This document shows positions 35,870 through 45,694 of a stretch of 64,000 nucleotides of DNA, one piece after another; the first letter of the stretch is position 1, and each line of letters begins with the position of its first letter. This DNA is from Sporosarcina sp. P13 (GTDB taxonomy: Bacteria > Bacillota > Bacilli > Bacillales_A > Planococcaceae): assembly GCF_002743055.1 (NCBI RefSeq), contig NZ_PDYM01000012.1:1-64000 (forward strand), read 5' to 3'. The notes below the pieces were generated by a model. It did not search any database. It worked only from the letters and a program-made list of their open reading frames with translations, and had not been told where the DNA came from. Both the position numbers and the translations under genes were made by a program.

Positions 35870-36688
35870 TCAAATTTCAGTTCGAATATTCCATAGTTCT
35901 GGAAAAAACCGATGATCAAGTACCGATTTTAAATAGTTCACTCCTGACGACCCACCCGTCCCTTTTTTGAATCCAATAATACGCTCCACTGTTTTCATAT
36001 GGCGAAATCTCCATTGCTGATGGCTGTCTTCGATGTCGACTAGCTTCTCTGCTAATTGATAAAGATCCCAGTATTGATCAACGTCGCGGTATACCGTCAG
36101 CCAGGCATCCGCTACGGTAGGATCACCCGTATACGTGACGGAAAAGTCACGTTCAAGCAACTTGGGATTGATCGGGAAACTAGCACGCGCCAGCGCTTGG
36201 ATTGCTACATCGTAAATACCAGGTGCATGATAGGCCTTTTCTAATGTCTTAGAAAGTTGTGGGTCTTTCTCATAAATTGTAATGATCTGCGGTTGCTTAT
36301 AGCCAAGTGCGAACTCAATTAAGCGATTTTGATAGGATTGGAAACCAGAGGCACGCCCCAAGCTATTGCGGAATTCCATATACTCAGCAGGTGTCAATGT
36401 AGCGAGCACATCCCAGGCTTGAATAATTTGTGACTGAACTTTTGACACACGCGCAAGCATTTTGAACGCTTCCGGCAATTCATCTTGTTGAATTGATTCA
36501 ATTGCGGTTTCAAGCTCATGCAAAATTAATTTCATCCATAGTTCGCTTACTTGATGAATGATGATGAACAACATTTCGTCATGGTGGCCAGATAATCGCT
36601 CTTGACTCGATAACACTTTATCTAAATTTAAATATTCGCCATAGGTCATCGACTCACGAAAATCTGTATGAATCCCCTTTTCTGTCAT
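35870..36688 (-). CDS. kynA: Tryptophan 2,3-dioxygenase
   Basis: Heme enzyme that opens the indole ring of L-tryptophan to N-formylkynurenine. At 272 aa it has the bacterial TDO signature: [13 protein letters not shown], the distal pocket [18 protein letters not shown] and [15 protein letters not shown]. The heme-ligand His lies in [16 protein letters not shown]. Its ATG overlaps the kynB TGA; a GTG three codons earlier is less well spaced. Third gene of kynUBA, the start of catabolism of tryptophan to anthranilate and alanine. Confidence 0.95.
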   Translation of the reverse strand: MTEKGIHTDFRESMTYGEYLNLDKVLSSQERLSGHHDEMLFIIIHQVSELWMKLILHELETAIESIQQDELPEAFKMLARVSKVQSQIIQAWDVLATLTPAEYMEFRNSLGRASGFQSYQNRLIEFALGYKQPQIITIYEKDPQLSKTLEKAYHAPGIYDVAIQALARASFPINPKLLERDFSVTYTGDPTVADAWLTVYRDVDQYWDLYQLAEKLVDIEDSHQQWRFRHMKTVERIIGFKKGTGGSSGVNYLKSVLDHRFFPELWNIRTEI

Positions 36689-37317
36689 GATTGACACCTT
36701 CTAACTACCGCGCGCACTGGACTACCATCCGCGTCCTCTAACGCAAGAGGCAACGCAATAAGTTCATAGTGTCCTACTTCCAATGAGTCTAACACTAGGT
36801 TCTCAATGATGATGACGTCATTGCGATAGAGCGAATGATGGGCTACTAATTCTTTACTGTTTTCCGAATCAACAGAAGGCGTATCGACACCAATCAAACG
36901 AACACCTCGCTCCTTCAATAAAGGTCCAACATCTTCACCGATTACAGTAAAGTTCCTGGGAAATTCCCTTGATGTTGGATGGCTACTTGTTTTCAATAGA
37001 ACCCGTTCAGCCCCTTCAAAATCTATATTCTCCAAATGTGCGCGCGTCACACAGTCCACGCCTGTTACATCAATCAGACAAGCACGCCCGATGTAAAGAT
37101 CTATCGGCAAATCTAAGATTCGTAATCCATCATCGTCATAATGAAATGGTGCATCTGTATGTGTCCCGATATGTGTGCTCATCGTTAGCTTTCCAATATT
37201 GACTGAACCCGATTGCTCTTTAGACACTGCCACCTCATAGGAAAATGGCGTATCTCCCGGCCATTCTGCAATTTGCTTATTAAGCGGTTGCGTAATATCT
37301 ATCCATTCATTTGTCAT
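36685..37317 (-). CDS. kynB: Kynurenine formamidase (cyclase family)
   Basis: Hydrolyses N-formylkynurenine to kynurenine and formate. The 210-aa protein has the zinc-binding [12 protein letters not shown] motif of the KynB/Cyclase family, and GVDTPSVD near the active site. The start overlaps the kynU stop as ATGA, so translation is coupled. Confidence 0.94.
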   Translation of the reverse strand: MTNEWIDITQPLNKQIAEWPGDTPFSYEVAVSKEQSGSVNIGKLTMSTHIGTHTDAPFHYDDDGLRILDLPIDLYIGRACLIDVTGVDCVTRAHLENIDFEGAERVLLKTSSHPTSREFPRNFTVIGEDVGPLLKERGVRLIGVDTPSVDSENSKELVAHHSLYRNDVIIIENLVLDSLEVGHYELIALPLALEDADGSPVRAVVRRCQS

Positions 37318-38585
37318 GCCACGACACCTCGTTGATTCGGATACTGCTTATATGTCTCATCTTTCATGATTCGCTTTAAAATCTGCACTGTTTGCCATAC
37401 GTCTTCAAATGAATTATAAAGCGCAACGGGAGCTAAACGAATACCATTGGGTGCTCGGAAATCTGGAATTATACCTTCCGCCTTTAAGGCTTTACAGATT
37501 CTCGCAGCTTCCTCATGCAGCAATAAAAGATGTCCCCCACGACTAGAATCTAGAGGATTACCAATACTGAATGAAAAGTCACTTAGCTCTGTCTTTATAC
37601 AATCCAACATATAACTTGTCAGCGTCAAAGACTTCTCCCGAATCTTCTCCATTCCAAGCTCCTCAAACATTTCAAGGGAACCGATTAAAGGTGCAAGATT
37701 GAGTACATGCGGTGTACCTATTTGATACGCTCCTGCGTCACTAGCCGCAGTCATCGTATGTTCCATATCGAATTGCTTCGTTTTATCAGAGCCGAACCAA
37801 CCGGCTAGACCCGCTTCTTTACCAAAATGACGCTCATTAATGAATAATCCACCGACAGAACCCGGACCGCCGTTCAGGTGCTTATACGTACACCAAAACG
37901 CGAAGTCCGTTCCCCATTCATGTAACGCGTGTGGTATCGAACCAACCGAATGTGAGAGATCAAACCCGATAGTAATACCTTTATCATTCGCCGCTTTTGT
38001 AAGCACCTTCATATTTAGCACCTGTCCACTACGGTATAACACCGACGGCAAGACAATTAGCGCTACTTCATCCGTCATTGATTCGATAATACGATTTTCA
38101 TCAAGAGTCAATCCGTCGTCACTCTTCACGCGAATCAGATGTTCCTCTGGATTGAGACCTCGTAAGCGGATCTGACTTTGCAATGCATAAATATCGGACG
38201 GGAAATTCAATTCATCTGCTAAGACTTTTGTCCGCGTACCTACTGGTCGATAAAACGTCGAAACGAGTTGATGCAAATTCGTTGTCGTGGAACCGGTCGC
38301 TATGACTTCAGATTTCTTTCCACCTACTAACGGTGCCATTCGTTCGCCAAGCTGCTCCGCCAGATAAAACCACGGATGTATACCTTCCGTCCAACCGTCA
38401 ATTCCAAGAGCCTTCCATGAATCAAGCAGTTCAAGTAATGTTTTTTCTGCACGTCGCGATAATAAACCAAGCGAATTACCATCCATATAAATTTTCTCTT
38501 CTGGTAAGTAAAATTCCTTACGATAGGAAGCCAGTTCATCCTGTTGATCAAGTGTTTTTGCAAATTCTAGTGTAGGGGAGTACAT
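37314..38585 (-). CDS. kynU: Kynureninase
   Basis: PLP enzyme cleaving kynurenine to anthranilate and alanine. About 423 aa; the PLP lysine is in [14 protein letters not shown], with PSVLYRSGQ and FDLSHSVGS near the cofactor. First gene of kynUBA. The ATG is 7 nt after AAAGGAG; the ATG two codons before is too close. The anthranilate made could re-enter tryptophan synthesis through TrpD. Confidence 0.95.
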   Translation of the reverse strand: MYSPTLEFAKTLDQQDELASYRKEFYLPEEKIYMDGNSLGLLSRRAEKTLLELLDSWKALGIDGWTEGIHPWFYLAEQLGERMAPLVGGKKSEVIATGSTTTNLHQLVSTFYRPVGTRTKVLADELNFPSDIYALQSQIRLRGLNPEEHLIRVKSDDGLTLDENRIIESMTDEVALIVLPSVLYRSGQVLNMKVLTKAANDKGITIGFDLSHSVGSIPHALHEWGTDFAFWCTYKHLNGGPGSVGGLFINERHFGKEAGLAGWFGSDKTKQFDMEHTMTAASDAGAYQIGTPHVLNLAPLIGSLEMFEELGMEKIREKSLTLTSYMLDCIKTELSDFSFSIGNPLDSSRGGHLLLLHEEAARICKALKAEGIIPDFRAPNGIRLAPVALYNSFEDVWQTVQILKRIMKDETYKQYPNQRGVVA

Positions 38586-38705
38586 AATCATTCTCCTTTC
38601 TATCTGTTGTAAAATGACAGCATATCTAGCTTACGAAATACGTACCTTAACTATGTGACATGCTGTAGATTCTATGCTACGCTTTTAACTAAAGGAGGAT
38701 GACTT

Positions 38706-39029
38706 ATGCAAACATTTACAGAAAAAGCAGTGGCAATCATCCAGCAAATCCCGGCAGGCCACGTTATGACATACGGACAGGTCGCATCAGAAGCCGGTAA
38801 TCCACGCGGTGCCAGACAAGTCGTCCGTGTCCTACATTCCATGAGCAAAAAATACGACTTACCGTGGCATCGAATTATCAATGCACAAGGCGGCATCTCC
38901 ACTCCTGAAAAAGCAGAAGCTAAAGGAGATACGCAACGACAACGACTCGAATCAGAAGGTATCCAGTTTGACGATAAAGGAAAAATACCACTCGATATCT
39001 ATCGATGGCATCCACCACTGGAAATATGA
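38706..39029 (+). CDS. Alkyltransferase-like protein (ATL), PWHRI type
   Basis: A 107-aa homologue of the C-terminal domain of O6-alkylguanine-DNA alkyltransferase. The family PCHR active site is replaced by PWHRIIN, so the alkyl-accepting cysteine is missing. Such ATL proteins bind O6-alkylguanine, flip the base with the Arg finger (around PRGARQVV) and flag it for nucleotide excision repair. RBS AAAGGAGG. Divergent from kynUBA. Confidence 0.92.
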   Translation: MQTFTEKAVAIIQQIPAGHVMTYGQVASEAGNPRGARQVVRVLHSMSKKYDLPWHRIINAQGGISTPEKAEAKGDTQRQRLESEGIQFDDKGKIPLDIYRWHPPLEI

Positions 39030-39068
39030 AAAACCGCTTGGCATCAAAAGATTCTCAAGCGGTTTTTT
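39029..39068 (+). terminator. Terminator of the ATL gene
   Basis: Stem AAAACCGCTTG/CAAGCGGTTTT with T-run. It also faces the converging ABC transporter operon. Confidence 0.88.
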
Positions 39069-39073
39069 CAAAT

Positions 39074-39808
39074 TCACTGTAATAAACTAAAAAACTTCTT
39101 CGTACGTTCATGTTGTGGATTAGTGAAAATTTGTGAAGGTGCACCTCTCTCTACAATGACACCACCATCGATGAAAATCACTTCATCCGCCACTTCCCGC
39201 GCGAACTTCATCTCATGCGTCACCACAGCCATCGTCATACCTTCATGCGCTAAATCCTTCATAACATGCAACACTTCATTGACTAGTTCTGGATCAAGCG
39301 CTGATGTAGGTTCATCAAACAACATCACTTTCGGATCCATTGCAAGCGCACGTGCAATAGCTACCCGTTGTTGTTGACCTCCTGATAGCTGATACGGATA
39401 CTTATCTTTATGGGCGGTCAAACCGACTTTATCGAGTAATTGATCCGCTTTATGTTGCGCATCCTCCTTAGAAACGCCCTTTACCGTCTTCAACCCTTCC
39501 GTGACATTTCCTGTCGCGGTTAAGTGCGGGAAGAGATTATAACTTTGGAACACCATTCCCGTTAGACGGCGGAATGTACTAATTGATTTTTTGGATACTG
39601 ACTTGTTGAAATCAAGCTGTTTACCATCAATCAAGATCTTGCCGGCATTCGGAGTTTCAAGTACATTGAGACAGCGTAACAACGTAGATTTACCCGAGCC
39701 GGATGGTCCGATAATGACAACTACTTTTCCTTGCCCGATTTCCAAGTCCACATTTTTAATAACTTCTAATGACCCAAATGACTTTTGCAGTCCTTCTATC
39801 GTAATCAT
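39074..39808 (-). CDS. tcyC: Amino-acid ABC transporter ATP-binding protein (cystine type)
   Basis: A 244-aa polar amino-acid ATPase: Walker [11 protein letters not shown]-loop [11 protein letters not shown], signature [15 protein letters not shown], Walker [15 protein letters not shown], and the H-loop VTHEM. It energises the permease and binding protein encoded just upstream; its start overlaps the permease stop by 4 bp. The trio matches TcyABC (L-cystine uptake) of B. subtilis best, mainly through the binding protein. Confidence 0.85.
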   Translation of the reverse strand: MITIEGLQKSFGSLEVIKNVDLEIGQGKVVVIIGPSGSGKSTLLRCLNVLETPNAGKILIDGKQLDFNKSVSKKSISTFRRLTGMVFQSYNLFPHLTATGNVTEGLKTVKGVSKEDAQHKADQLLDKVGLTAHKDKYPYQLSGGQQQRVAIARALAMDPKVMLFDEPTSALDPELVNEVLHVMKDLAHEGMTMAVVTHEMKFAREVADEVIFIDGGVIVERGAPSQIFTNPQHERTKKFFSLLQ

Positions 39809-40521
39809 GAAATTCCTCCCTTACCAACAGACCGATCCAGGCGTTTTTCCACTCTACCTTGGATAATGGATAGGATGAAACAGATCACCCAATAGACAAG
39901 TGCTGCCATCGTGTAGACGAATAAAAACTCATAGTTCATCGACGCGATTTCTTGTGCTCTTCTGAACGTCTCTGCCACCAAAATTGTTGCAGCTAATGAC
40001 GTATCCTTCACTAATCCAATAAAAGAGTTTGAAAGAGGAGGAACCGAAACTCTCGCTGCTTGTGGTAAAACAATTTTACGTAATGCCTGAGAGTAATTCA
40101 TACCGATAGAATAAGCTGCTTCCCATTGTCCTTTTGGAATGGATAAAATCGCAGCCCGAATAATTTCAGAAGCATAGGCCCCTACGTTCAATGAAAATCC
40201 AATAACCGCTGAGGGAAAAGGATCAATGACGATACCAATTGTTGGTAGACCATAGAAAATAATAAATAATTGAACGAGTAATGGTGTTCCACGAATGATG
40301 GAAACATACACACGGGCAATTCCACGTAATACTTTACTGGATGAGATTCTTGCAAGGGCTGTGAAAATAGCAATTGTCAACCCTATGATAAAAGCGATAA
40401 TCGCCAAAGGGATTGTAAACTTGATAGCACCTTCGATTAATGGCCCGATAGATGTCGATGCGATTTCTTGAAGTCTCTGTATCCGTTCAGGGCTTAAGGC
40501 GATACTGTTAAGATACATCAT
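39805..40521 (-). CDS. tcyB: Amino-acid ABC transporter permease (cystine type)
   Basis: About 238 aa with five or six membrane helices and the polar amino-acid permease (His/Glu/Gln/Arg/opine) family signature: [21 protein letters not shown] and the EAA loop [16 protein letters not shown]. It forms the channel with TcyC. The start is in the end of the binding-protein gene; an in-frame open stretch reaches further upstream but has no ribosome site. Confidence 0.83.
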   Translation of the reverse strand: MMYLNSIALSPERIQRLQEIASTSIGPLIEGAIKFTIPLAIIAFIIGLTIAIFTALARISSSKVLRGIARVYVSIIRGTPLLVQLFIIFYGLPTIGIVIDPFPSAVIGFSLNVGAYASEIIRAAILSIPKGQWEAAYSIGMNYSQALRKIVLPQAARVSVPPLSNSFIGLVKDTSLAATILVAETFRRAQEIASMNYEFLFVYTMAALVYWVICFILSIIQGRVEKRLDRSVGKGGIS

Positions 40522-41350
40522 CACCGAACCATTTTTCGGAGATCTTTTGTAACGTACCGTCTTCACGCATCGCATCTAATGCCTTGTTTACTTCATCTAC
40601 CAAATCCGAATTGCCTTGTCTGAATAGAAATGCATTTTCTGATTTATTCTCTTCTGAAACATTTTCCTGCTCCACAATTTGAATCGGTGCATCCGGTTTT
40701 TGTTTCATATAATCAAGTACCGAAAGTTTATCATTATACGTTCCATCCGCACGCTTGGCGATTACTAAATCAACTGCCTGGTTGAAACCATCAATCTTAA
40801 TGATTTCCGCCCCATTTGACTGTGCAAGTTCGCCATAGTTACTCGTCAATGTCTGTGCTGCTTTTTTGCCTTCCATTCCATCAAATGCGATGTCTTCTCC
40901 TGCTCTGATGACTAACACAGAATTAGACCGTGTATACGGTTTTGAAAATTCATATTTCACTTTACGCTCATCATTTATACCTACTTGGTTGGCAATCATG
41001 TCGAAGCGTTTTGCATCTAGACCCGCAAAAATTGCATCCCACTGTGTTTCAAAAAACTTCGCTTCAACGCCTAAACGTTTTGCAACTTCTTGCGTCACTT
41101 CCACATCATAACCTGTTAACTTTCCCGATTTATCATGAAAAGAGAATGGTGCATATGTTCCTTCTGTTCCTACATTCAATACGCCTTTTTCTACTACTTT
41201 ATCAAACAGACCGTTAGTATCCGTTGACTCACCTGATGTTTCATCCGATTTATCAGTGGAGTCGCTTGTCTTATCTTCACCTTTCGAACCGCATGCAACC
41301 AGTACAGCCGCTAATAAAACTACTAGAAATGATAATAAAGTTTTCTTCAT
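40508..41350 (-). CDS. tcyA: Amino-acid-binding lipoprotein (cystine type)
   Basis: A 280-aa solute-binding protein. A lipoprotein signal peptide ends in LVACGSKG (lipobox LVAC). A Ser/Thr/Asp-rich linker follows, then the binding domain beginning GVLNVGTEGTYAPFSFHD, with GYDVEVTQEVAKRLG and QWDAIFAGLDAKRFD, close to B. subtilis TcyA (YckK). It captures the substrate outside the cell for TcyB/TcyC. I used the MKKTLLSF start; the frame is open upstream but lacks a signal-peptide start there. Confidence 0.82.
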   Translation of the reverse strand: MKKTLLSFLVVLLAAVLVACGSKGEDKTSDSTDKSDETSGESTDTNGLFDKVVEKGVLNVGTEGTYAPFSFHDKSGKLTGYDVEVTQEVAKRLGVEAKFFETQWDAIFAGLDAKRFDMIANQVGINDERKVKYEFSKPYTRSNSVLVIRAGEDIAFDGMEGKKAAQTLTSNYGELAQSNGAEIIKIDGFNQAVDLVIAKRADGTYNDKLSVLDYMKQKPDAPIQIVEQENVSEENKSENAFLFRQGNSDLVDEVNKALDAMREDGTLQKISEKWFGDDVS

Positions 41351-41716
41351 TTTATAAACCCCACTATTCTTATACATATTTGTGATATGAATCATAAAAG
41401 ATAGTTGCGCCTCTGTCAATAGCTATGTATTGCCACACAGGTTATTCCATTATACAGAATTAACTGATAAGTTGAAACTTTTCAGCATGAATTTAGTCTT
41501 TTATTTTAGTATAGGATCTAACAATGCATGAAGGATACTAAATAATACGTTAAATCCATATTTGGTTTTTGCGATCGTACTCGTTATGATGAAAACACAT
41601 TTCTTTCTATTTTATATAGTTACACTACGTTTTATCCTTTCCACGCAGGAAATAACTCCATTCAAATAATTAACGGAAAACCTATGTAGTTATTTATCCT
41701 TGATCGGTTCATCTAT

Positions 41717-41892
41717 TGACTTATCTACCGAAAATGATAAAATTCGTCACGGTATATCTTTACGTATATAATAGGTACATCATATATGATGAAGCATAGT
41801 CTTCAGTGAAATTATTTGCAGTAGCAAAAAGAGACTGAACGTTGAACTCCTTCGTCCCTGCAATTTTGGGATGATAGGAGTTCTTTACGTTC
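41717..41892 (+). promoter_or_regulatory. Promoter and structured leader of nhaC
   Basis: TTGACT, a 16-bp gap and an extended -10 TGATAAAAT (ending near 41744) would start a leader of about 160 nt. Just before the ribosome site a stem GAACG-GAACTCC/GGAGTTC-CGTTC (41837-41892) with inner GTCCC/GGGAT pairing can form. The U-run is poor. It could gate translation or be a metabolite- or ion-responsive element. The remainder of 41351-41913 shows only AT-rich intergenic DNA. Confidence 0.4.
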
Positions 41893-41913
41893 TAATCATA
41901 GGAGGTCGTTCAC

Positions 41914-43293
41914 ATGTTTCCCATAAAGGCAATTCATACACCTACTGTCAAAGCTTCCGTGCTTTTGACCACACTAATTGTCGCTATGATCAGTGTCAGC
42001 ATTGTAAAATTTGATTCAGTCCCACATGTACCGATTTTATTCGCGATTTTATTACTATTTGGCTATGGTTTATGGAAAAAGCTCGCGTATAAAGAGCTAG
42101 AAAGAGGATTGGTTGATGGAGCAAGCGCAGGAATGAGTGGAGTTTTCCTGTTTTTCTTTATCGGAATACTTGTAAGTAGTTGGATGATGAGCGGTACGAT
42201 TCCGACAATCATTTATGCAGGGCTTCAATTGATTACACCGGCCTTCTTCTATGCAATTGTCTTTATCGTAACCGCAATTATCGGTTTAGCAGTCGGTAGT
42301 TCATTAACAACCGTGGCGACAATCGGTGTAGCATTCATCAGTATGGCGCATATACTTGAACTCTCATTGCCACTTGCGGCAGGTGCCATCGTGTCTGGTG
42401 CATTTTTTGGGGATAAGATGTCTCCTTTATCCGACACGACTAACTTAGCTTCATCAATTGTCGGTGTGGATTTGTTTGAACATATACGCAATATGGGCTG
42501 GACGACGATTCCAGCGTTCTTTATCTCGCTCATACTCTTCGGAGCCTTGTCTCCTAGCGTGACAACAAATAATTTAGATACGGTAGAGACATTTACTACT
42601 GCCCTACTTGGAACAAATTTAATCCATTGGTATACACTAGTTCCAGTTGTCATTCTAATTATTTTGACGTTCGTTAAAGCACCTGCGATTTTGACACTTG
42701 CCGTCAGTGCAGTATCCGCTATTATGATTGCTTATATTCATACATTTTACAGCATTTCTGACGTACTAAAAATTCTATTCAGCGGCTATACAGGTTCAAC
42801 TGGTGTAGAGGCTGTCGATGCGTTATTGTCGCGCGGTGACGGTATGGAAGGCATGATGTTCACGATAGCACTTGTGTTACTGGCACTCAGTATGGGTGGC
42901 ATGCTGTTTACACTTGGTATCGTTCAATGCTTACTTGCTAAAATCGAAAGTTTATTGCGCAAAGTATCGTCTGTCATTTTAACGTCTGCCCTTACTGCAA
43001 TCGGTATTAACGTACTAATTGGCGAGCAGTACCTGTCTATTCTTTTGACAGGTCAAGCATTCCAATCAAGTTATGAAAAAGTCGGCCTAGCCAATAAAAA
43101 CTTGAGTCGTGTAATGGAAGATGCAGGAACTGTTATTAATCCACTCGTACCTTGGAGTGTGGCGGGGATCTTCATTACGACTGTGCTTGACGTGCCGACA
43201 ATTGCTTATTTACCATTCGCATTCTTTTGTCTATTGAGTCCTATCTTGACCGTTCTTTTCGGCTATTTAGGCAAGACACTGACAAGAATTTAA
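41914..43293 (+). CDS. nhaC: NhaC-family Na+/H+ antiporter
   Basis: A 459-aa protein with about 11-12 membrane helices. The NhaC signature GDKMSPLSDTTNLAS lies in the first half and VMEDAGTVINPLVPWS in the second. The family exchanges sodium for protons, or in some members malate/lactate. RBS AGGAGG. Monocistronic, downstream of a structured leader. Confidence 0.88.
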   Translation: MFPIKAIHTPTVKASVLLTTLIVAMISVSIVKFDSVPHVPILFAILLLFGYGLWKKLAYKELERGLVDGASAGMSGVFLFFFIGILVSSWMMSGTIPTIIYAGLQLITPAFFYAIVFIVTAIIGLAVGSSLTTVATIGVAFISMAHILELSLPLAAGAIVSGAFFGDKMSPLSDTTNLASSIVGVDLFEHIRNMGWTTIPAFFISLILFGALSPSVTTNNLDTVETFTTALLGTNLIHWYTLVPVVILIILTFVKAPAILTLAVSAVSAIMIAYIHTFYSISDVLKILFSGYTGSTGVEAVDALLSRGDGMEGMMFTIALVLLALSMGGMLFTLGIVQCLLAKIESLLRKVSSVILTSALTAIGINVLIGEQYLSILLTGQAFQSSYEKVGLANKNLSRVMEDAGTVINPLVPWSVAGIFITTVLDVPTIAYLPFAFFCLLSPILTVLFGYLGKTLTRI

Positions 43294-43299
43294 GTTACG

Positions 43300-43742
43300 T
43301 TACGACTTGACAATATCATCTTGTTGCTGATCAAGTCGCCGGATTTCTTCTTCAGAAGCTGCACGTTTTCTAGCTAGTTGATCCTGTATACGACGGACAT
43401 CTTGCATAATTGCGTGTAGCTTCTTTTTGACATCTGTAATGCGCGTATGAACCATCCAATTAGAGAAAATATTATCAACTCAGCTTCGGCCGCTTCCTCT
43501 ATATCCTTCTTCATCTTTTCATCCCATGTGCCGGTCCATTCACTAATCTTCTTAGCAAATGAAAATTTTCCGAGCTTCACAACATCTTGCTGTTCTTTCG
43601 TCAACGCCTGATGAAGACGATCGCGCTCTAGCTTCATCGCGATTAGTTTTTGACTCGTCTGCTCTAAGCGTTTTATTAAACGACGGTGCTTCAATCGCTT
43701 TTCTTGTAAGTTATATTGCCTTTCTTGAATATCTTGAGGCAA
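43300..43742 (-). pseudogene. Frameshifted coiled-coil protein gene of unknown function
   Basis: Two overlapping frames together encode a Lys/Glu/Gln-rich helical protein. The first part starts at TTG 43742 (8 nt after AAAGGAG) with LPQDIQERQYNLQEKR and WTGTWDEKMKKDIEEAAEAE. Near 43478-43482 the coiled-coil coding switches frame: the next part (DNIFSNWMVHTRITDVKKKL, then RRLDQQQDDIVKS) ends at TAA 43300. The first frame instead runs on to a stop at 43374. One base lost near GAGTTGAT would explain it. It is a real frameshift or a sequence error. No known family recognised. Confidence 0.65.
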
Positions 43743-43862
43743 ATCAATCACTCCTTTGTTAATATACGAACGTTCCCTAATTAAGGATTTATACTTTTCA
43801 TGCATAATAGCTAGGAATGACCTCATGCTATAGGGAAACATTTGAAGTGGCGGTGAAAACTC

Positions 43863-44477
43863 ATGGATTTCAATTCAATTTGGCAAGCGGTGTTAATTAT
43901 TGGAGCAGGCATTGTGCTATTACATATTTCAGGGCGTAAATCAATTTCTCAAATGACTGTTGGACAAACCGTCTTAATGATTGCTGTCGGTACGTTGCTG
44001 ATTCAACCGGTAGCGAGTAAAAATATTTGGCAGACTCTTTTACTCTCCCTAGTCCTCGTATTAACTTTAATTTTATTTGAAATAGTCGCTTTGAAGTGGG
44101 ATTTCTTCGAAGGTCTTGTACGCGGAAGATCAGTAGTCGTCATCGAAAATGGGGTGCTGAAGAAAGACAATATGAAAAAGCTTCGTTTAACAGTAGACGA
44201 AATAGAAATGCATCTACGGCAAAGCGGAATTGCGAATATAGATGATGTCAAATATGCAACCATCGAAATAAGCGGACAGTTGGGATTTTTATTAATAGAC
44301 CGTAAGCAATTTGCTACTAAAGAGGACATTGACCGAATCCAACTGACATTAAAGAAAATAAGCGAGCAACTACAACTGGAAAATAATTTTGAACAAAAAC
44401 CATTACCAGTTCCAGAACAAGTGAATCTCTTTACGGAAATTGAACATAAAAAAACCGTGCCTAGTTCTCTTGAGTAA
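43863..44477 (+). CDS. DUF421 (YetF-like) membrane protein
   Basis: A 204-aa protein with two or three N-terminal membrane helices, then the DUF421 cytosolic domain: LHISGRKSISQMTVGQTVLMIAVGTL and RGRSVVVIENGVL, DEIEMHLRQSGI and VKYATIEISGQLGFL. It fits the B. subtilis YetF/YrbG/YdfS group, some of which are linked to spore or germinosome functions. Function unproven here. Divergent from the frameshifted gene. Confidence 0.85.
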   Translation: MDFNSIWQAVLIIGAGIVLLHISGRKSISQMTVGQTVLMIAVGTLLIQPVASKNIWQTLLLSLVLVLTLILFEIVALKWDFFEGLVRGRSVVVIENGVLKKDNMKKLRLTVDEIEMHLRQSGIANIDDVKYATIEISGQLGFLLIDRKQFATKEDIDRIQLTLKKISEQLQLENNFEQKPLPVPEQVNLFTEIEHKKTVPSSLE

Positions 44478-44546
44478 GAAGTTTAGACAGTAAGTAAACA
44501 GGGGAATTTACTTATAACTACTGCACGAAGAAAGGAAGTTTAAATT

Positions 44547-44666
44547 ATGTTAAAAGTAATGAAAAAGGTAATAAAATGGGGTATGGTGTTGTATCCTGTC
44601 GTAAAAACTTTTATGAATGAAAAGAAGAAAAACGGAGCATATCCAGCCAACAGGAGCCGCAAGTAA
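44547..44666 (+). CDS. Small basic membrane-like protein (39 aa)
   Basis: Short open frame with a clear ribosome site (AAAGGAAG, 8 nt before ATG) and a terminator shortly after. The peptide begins MLKVMKKVIKWGMVLYPVV and ends in a Lys/Arg-rich tail, giving an amphipathic or short hydrophobic helix. No family recognised. Signals at both ends support expression. Confidence 0.6.
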   Translation: MLKVMKKVIKWGMVLYPVVKTFMNEKKKNGAYPANRSRK

Positions 44667-44680
44667 AGGGTTTTAAGAAG

Positions 44681-44713
44681 CGACGATGGATTACATTCTA
44701 TCGTCGTTTTTCT
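44681..44713 (+). terminator. Terminator of the 39-aa gene
   Basis: Stem CGACGATGG/CTATCGTCG with following T-run. Confidence 0.8.
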
Positions 44714-44884
44714 TATGTAGTAATTAAAAAATTAAAAATTTATTATTTTTTTGGTTCACTTTCTTTAGAAAGAGTGTATACTAGATATGAGGATTTTTTT
44801 CTGACCTCTTTTTTCCTCAAACTGTTTGATCCCAAACAAAAAGCTCCAGGTACACCGAATTACCTATGGAGGAGAATTTAACAA

Positions 44885-45481
44885 ATGCATTGGTACAACA
44901 AATTGAAAGAGTATTTTCCAATCGAAGAGATGAAGTCAAAGGAACATATGGAGACATTATTGAATGACAAAGGCAATGTCTATTACAAGGAAGAAGGACC
45001 AAAGCACGTATTAATGTACGTGGAAACGGAGGACTTCGTGTTCGTAGATTATCTTTTCGTATCTTCAGCCGCACGCGGTGAAGGACTAGGAAAAAAACTG
45101 CTGGATTCGTTGAAGACCAAGAACAAACCGATTTTACTGGAAGTTGAACCAGTAGATGAAGCAGAACCTGATACCGGCAAACGACTAAAGTTCTATGCAA
45201 GAGAAGACTTTACTCATGCACAGAAAATCGGTTATAGTCGTCGTTCATTAGCCACCGGTGAACAAACAATCCTCGAAATTCTATACTGGGCACCTCCAGC
45301 ACCTGCCAAAGCGGATGAAAAAGAAGTATTCAACGCGATGAAAACCACCTACGAAGAAATTCATACCTACAAAGACCAAGATTTCTATGGAGATTCATAC
45401 GATCCGACAGAGAAAGTTCTACAATTTCAAGCAAAACCAAAAAAGAATATTTTAGAACCTTTCACATCAGTGAGTGTGTGA
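44885..45481 (+). CDS. GNAT-family N-acetyltransferase
   Basis: A 198-aa protein with the acetyl-CoA-binding motif A, VSSAARGEGLGKKLLDSL (RxxGxG), and a following strand LLEVEPV. The C-terminal extension (about 140-198) is not typical of small GNATs. It resembles uncharacterised Bacillales acetyltransferases; the substrate is unknown. RBS GGAGGAG, own terminator. Confidence 0.82.
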   Translation: MHWYNKLKEYFPIEEMKSKEHMETLLNDKGNVYYKEEGPKHVLMYVETEDFVFVDYLFVSSAARGEGLGKKLLDSLKTKNKPILLEVEPVDEAEPDTGKRLKFYAREDFTHAQKIGYSRRSLATGEQTILEILYWAPPAPAKADEKEVFNAMKTTYEEIHTYKDQDFYGDSYDPTEKVLQFQAKPKKNILEPFTSVSV

Positions 45482-45485
45482 GGAG

Positions 45486-45515
45486 AAGCCGGTCTTTCAT
45501 GGACCGGCTTTTTTG
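45486..45515 (+). terminator. Terminator of the GNAT gene
   Basis: Stem AAGCCGGTC/GACCGGCTT with loop TTTCATG region and T-run. Confidence 0.9.
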
Positions 45516-45694
45516 TATCTTTATAGAAACTTCTCTACCCATATCTTTCTATTGTATTTGCACACACTCTCTTTCTCATACATTCCACTCATTTTTATCG
45601 CTTATTAGTTGACTTCCTACATTTTAAATCACCCAACAGTTGATTGAATCAACCTCCTTTTAATCTTATACTTAATAGAGAAAGGTGTGAGGTC

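Noticed and set aside
41750-41900. Lysine riboswitch before nhaC
   Set aside because: The conserved L-box core segments were not recognisable.
43374-43841. Intact 155-aa protein in this frame
   Set aside because: The region past 43480 reads far better in another frame and the best start is TTG at 43742.
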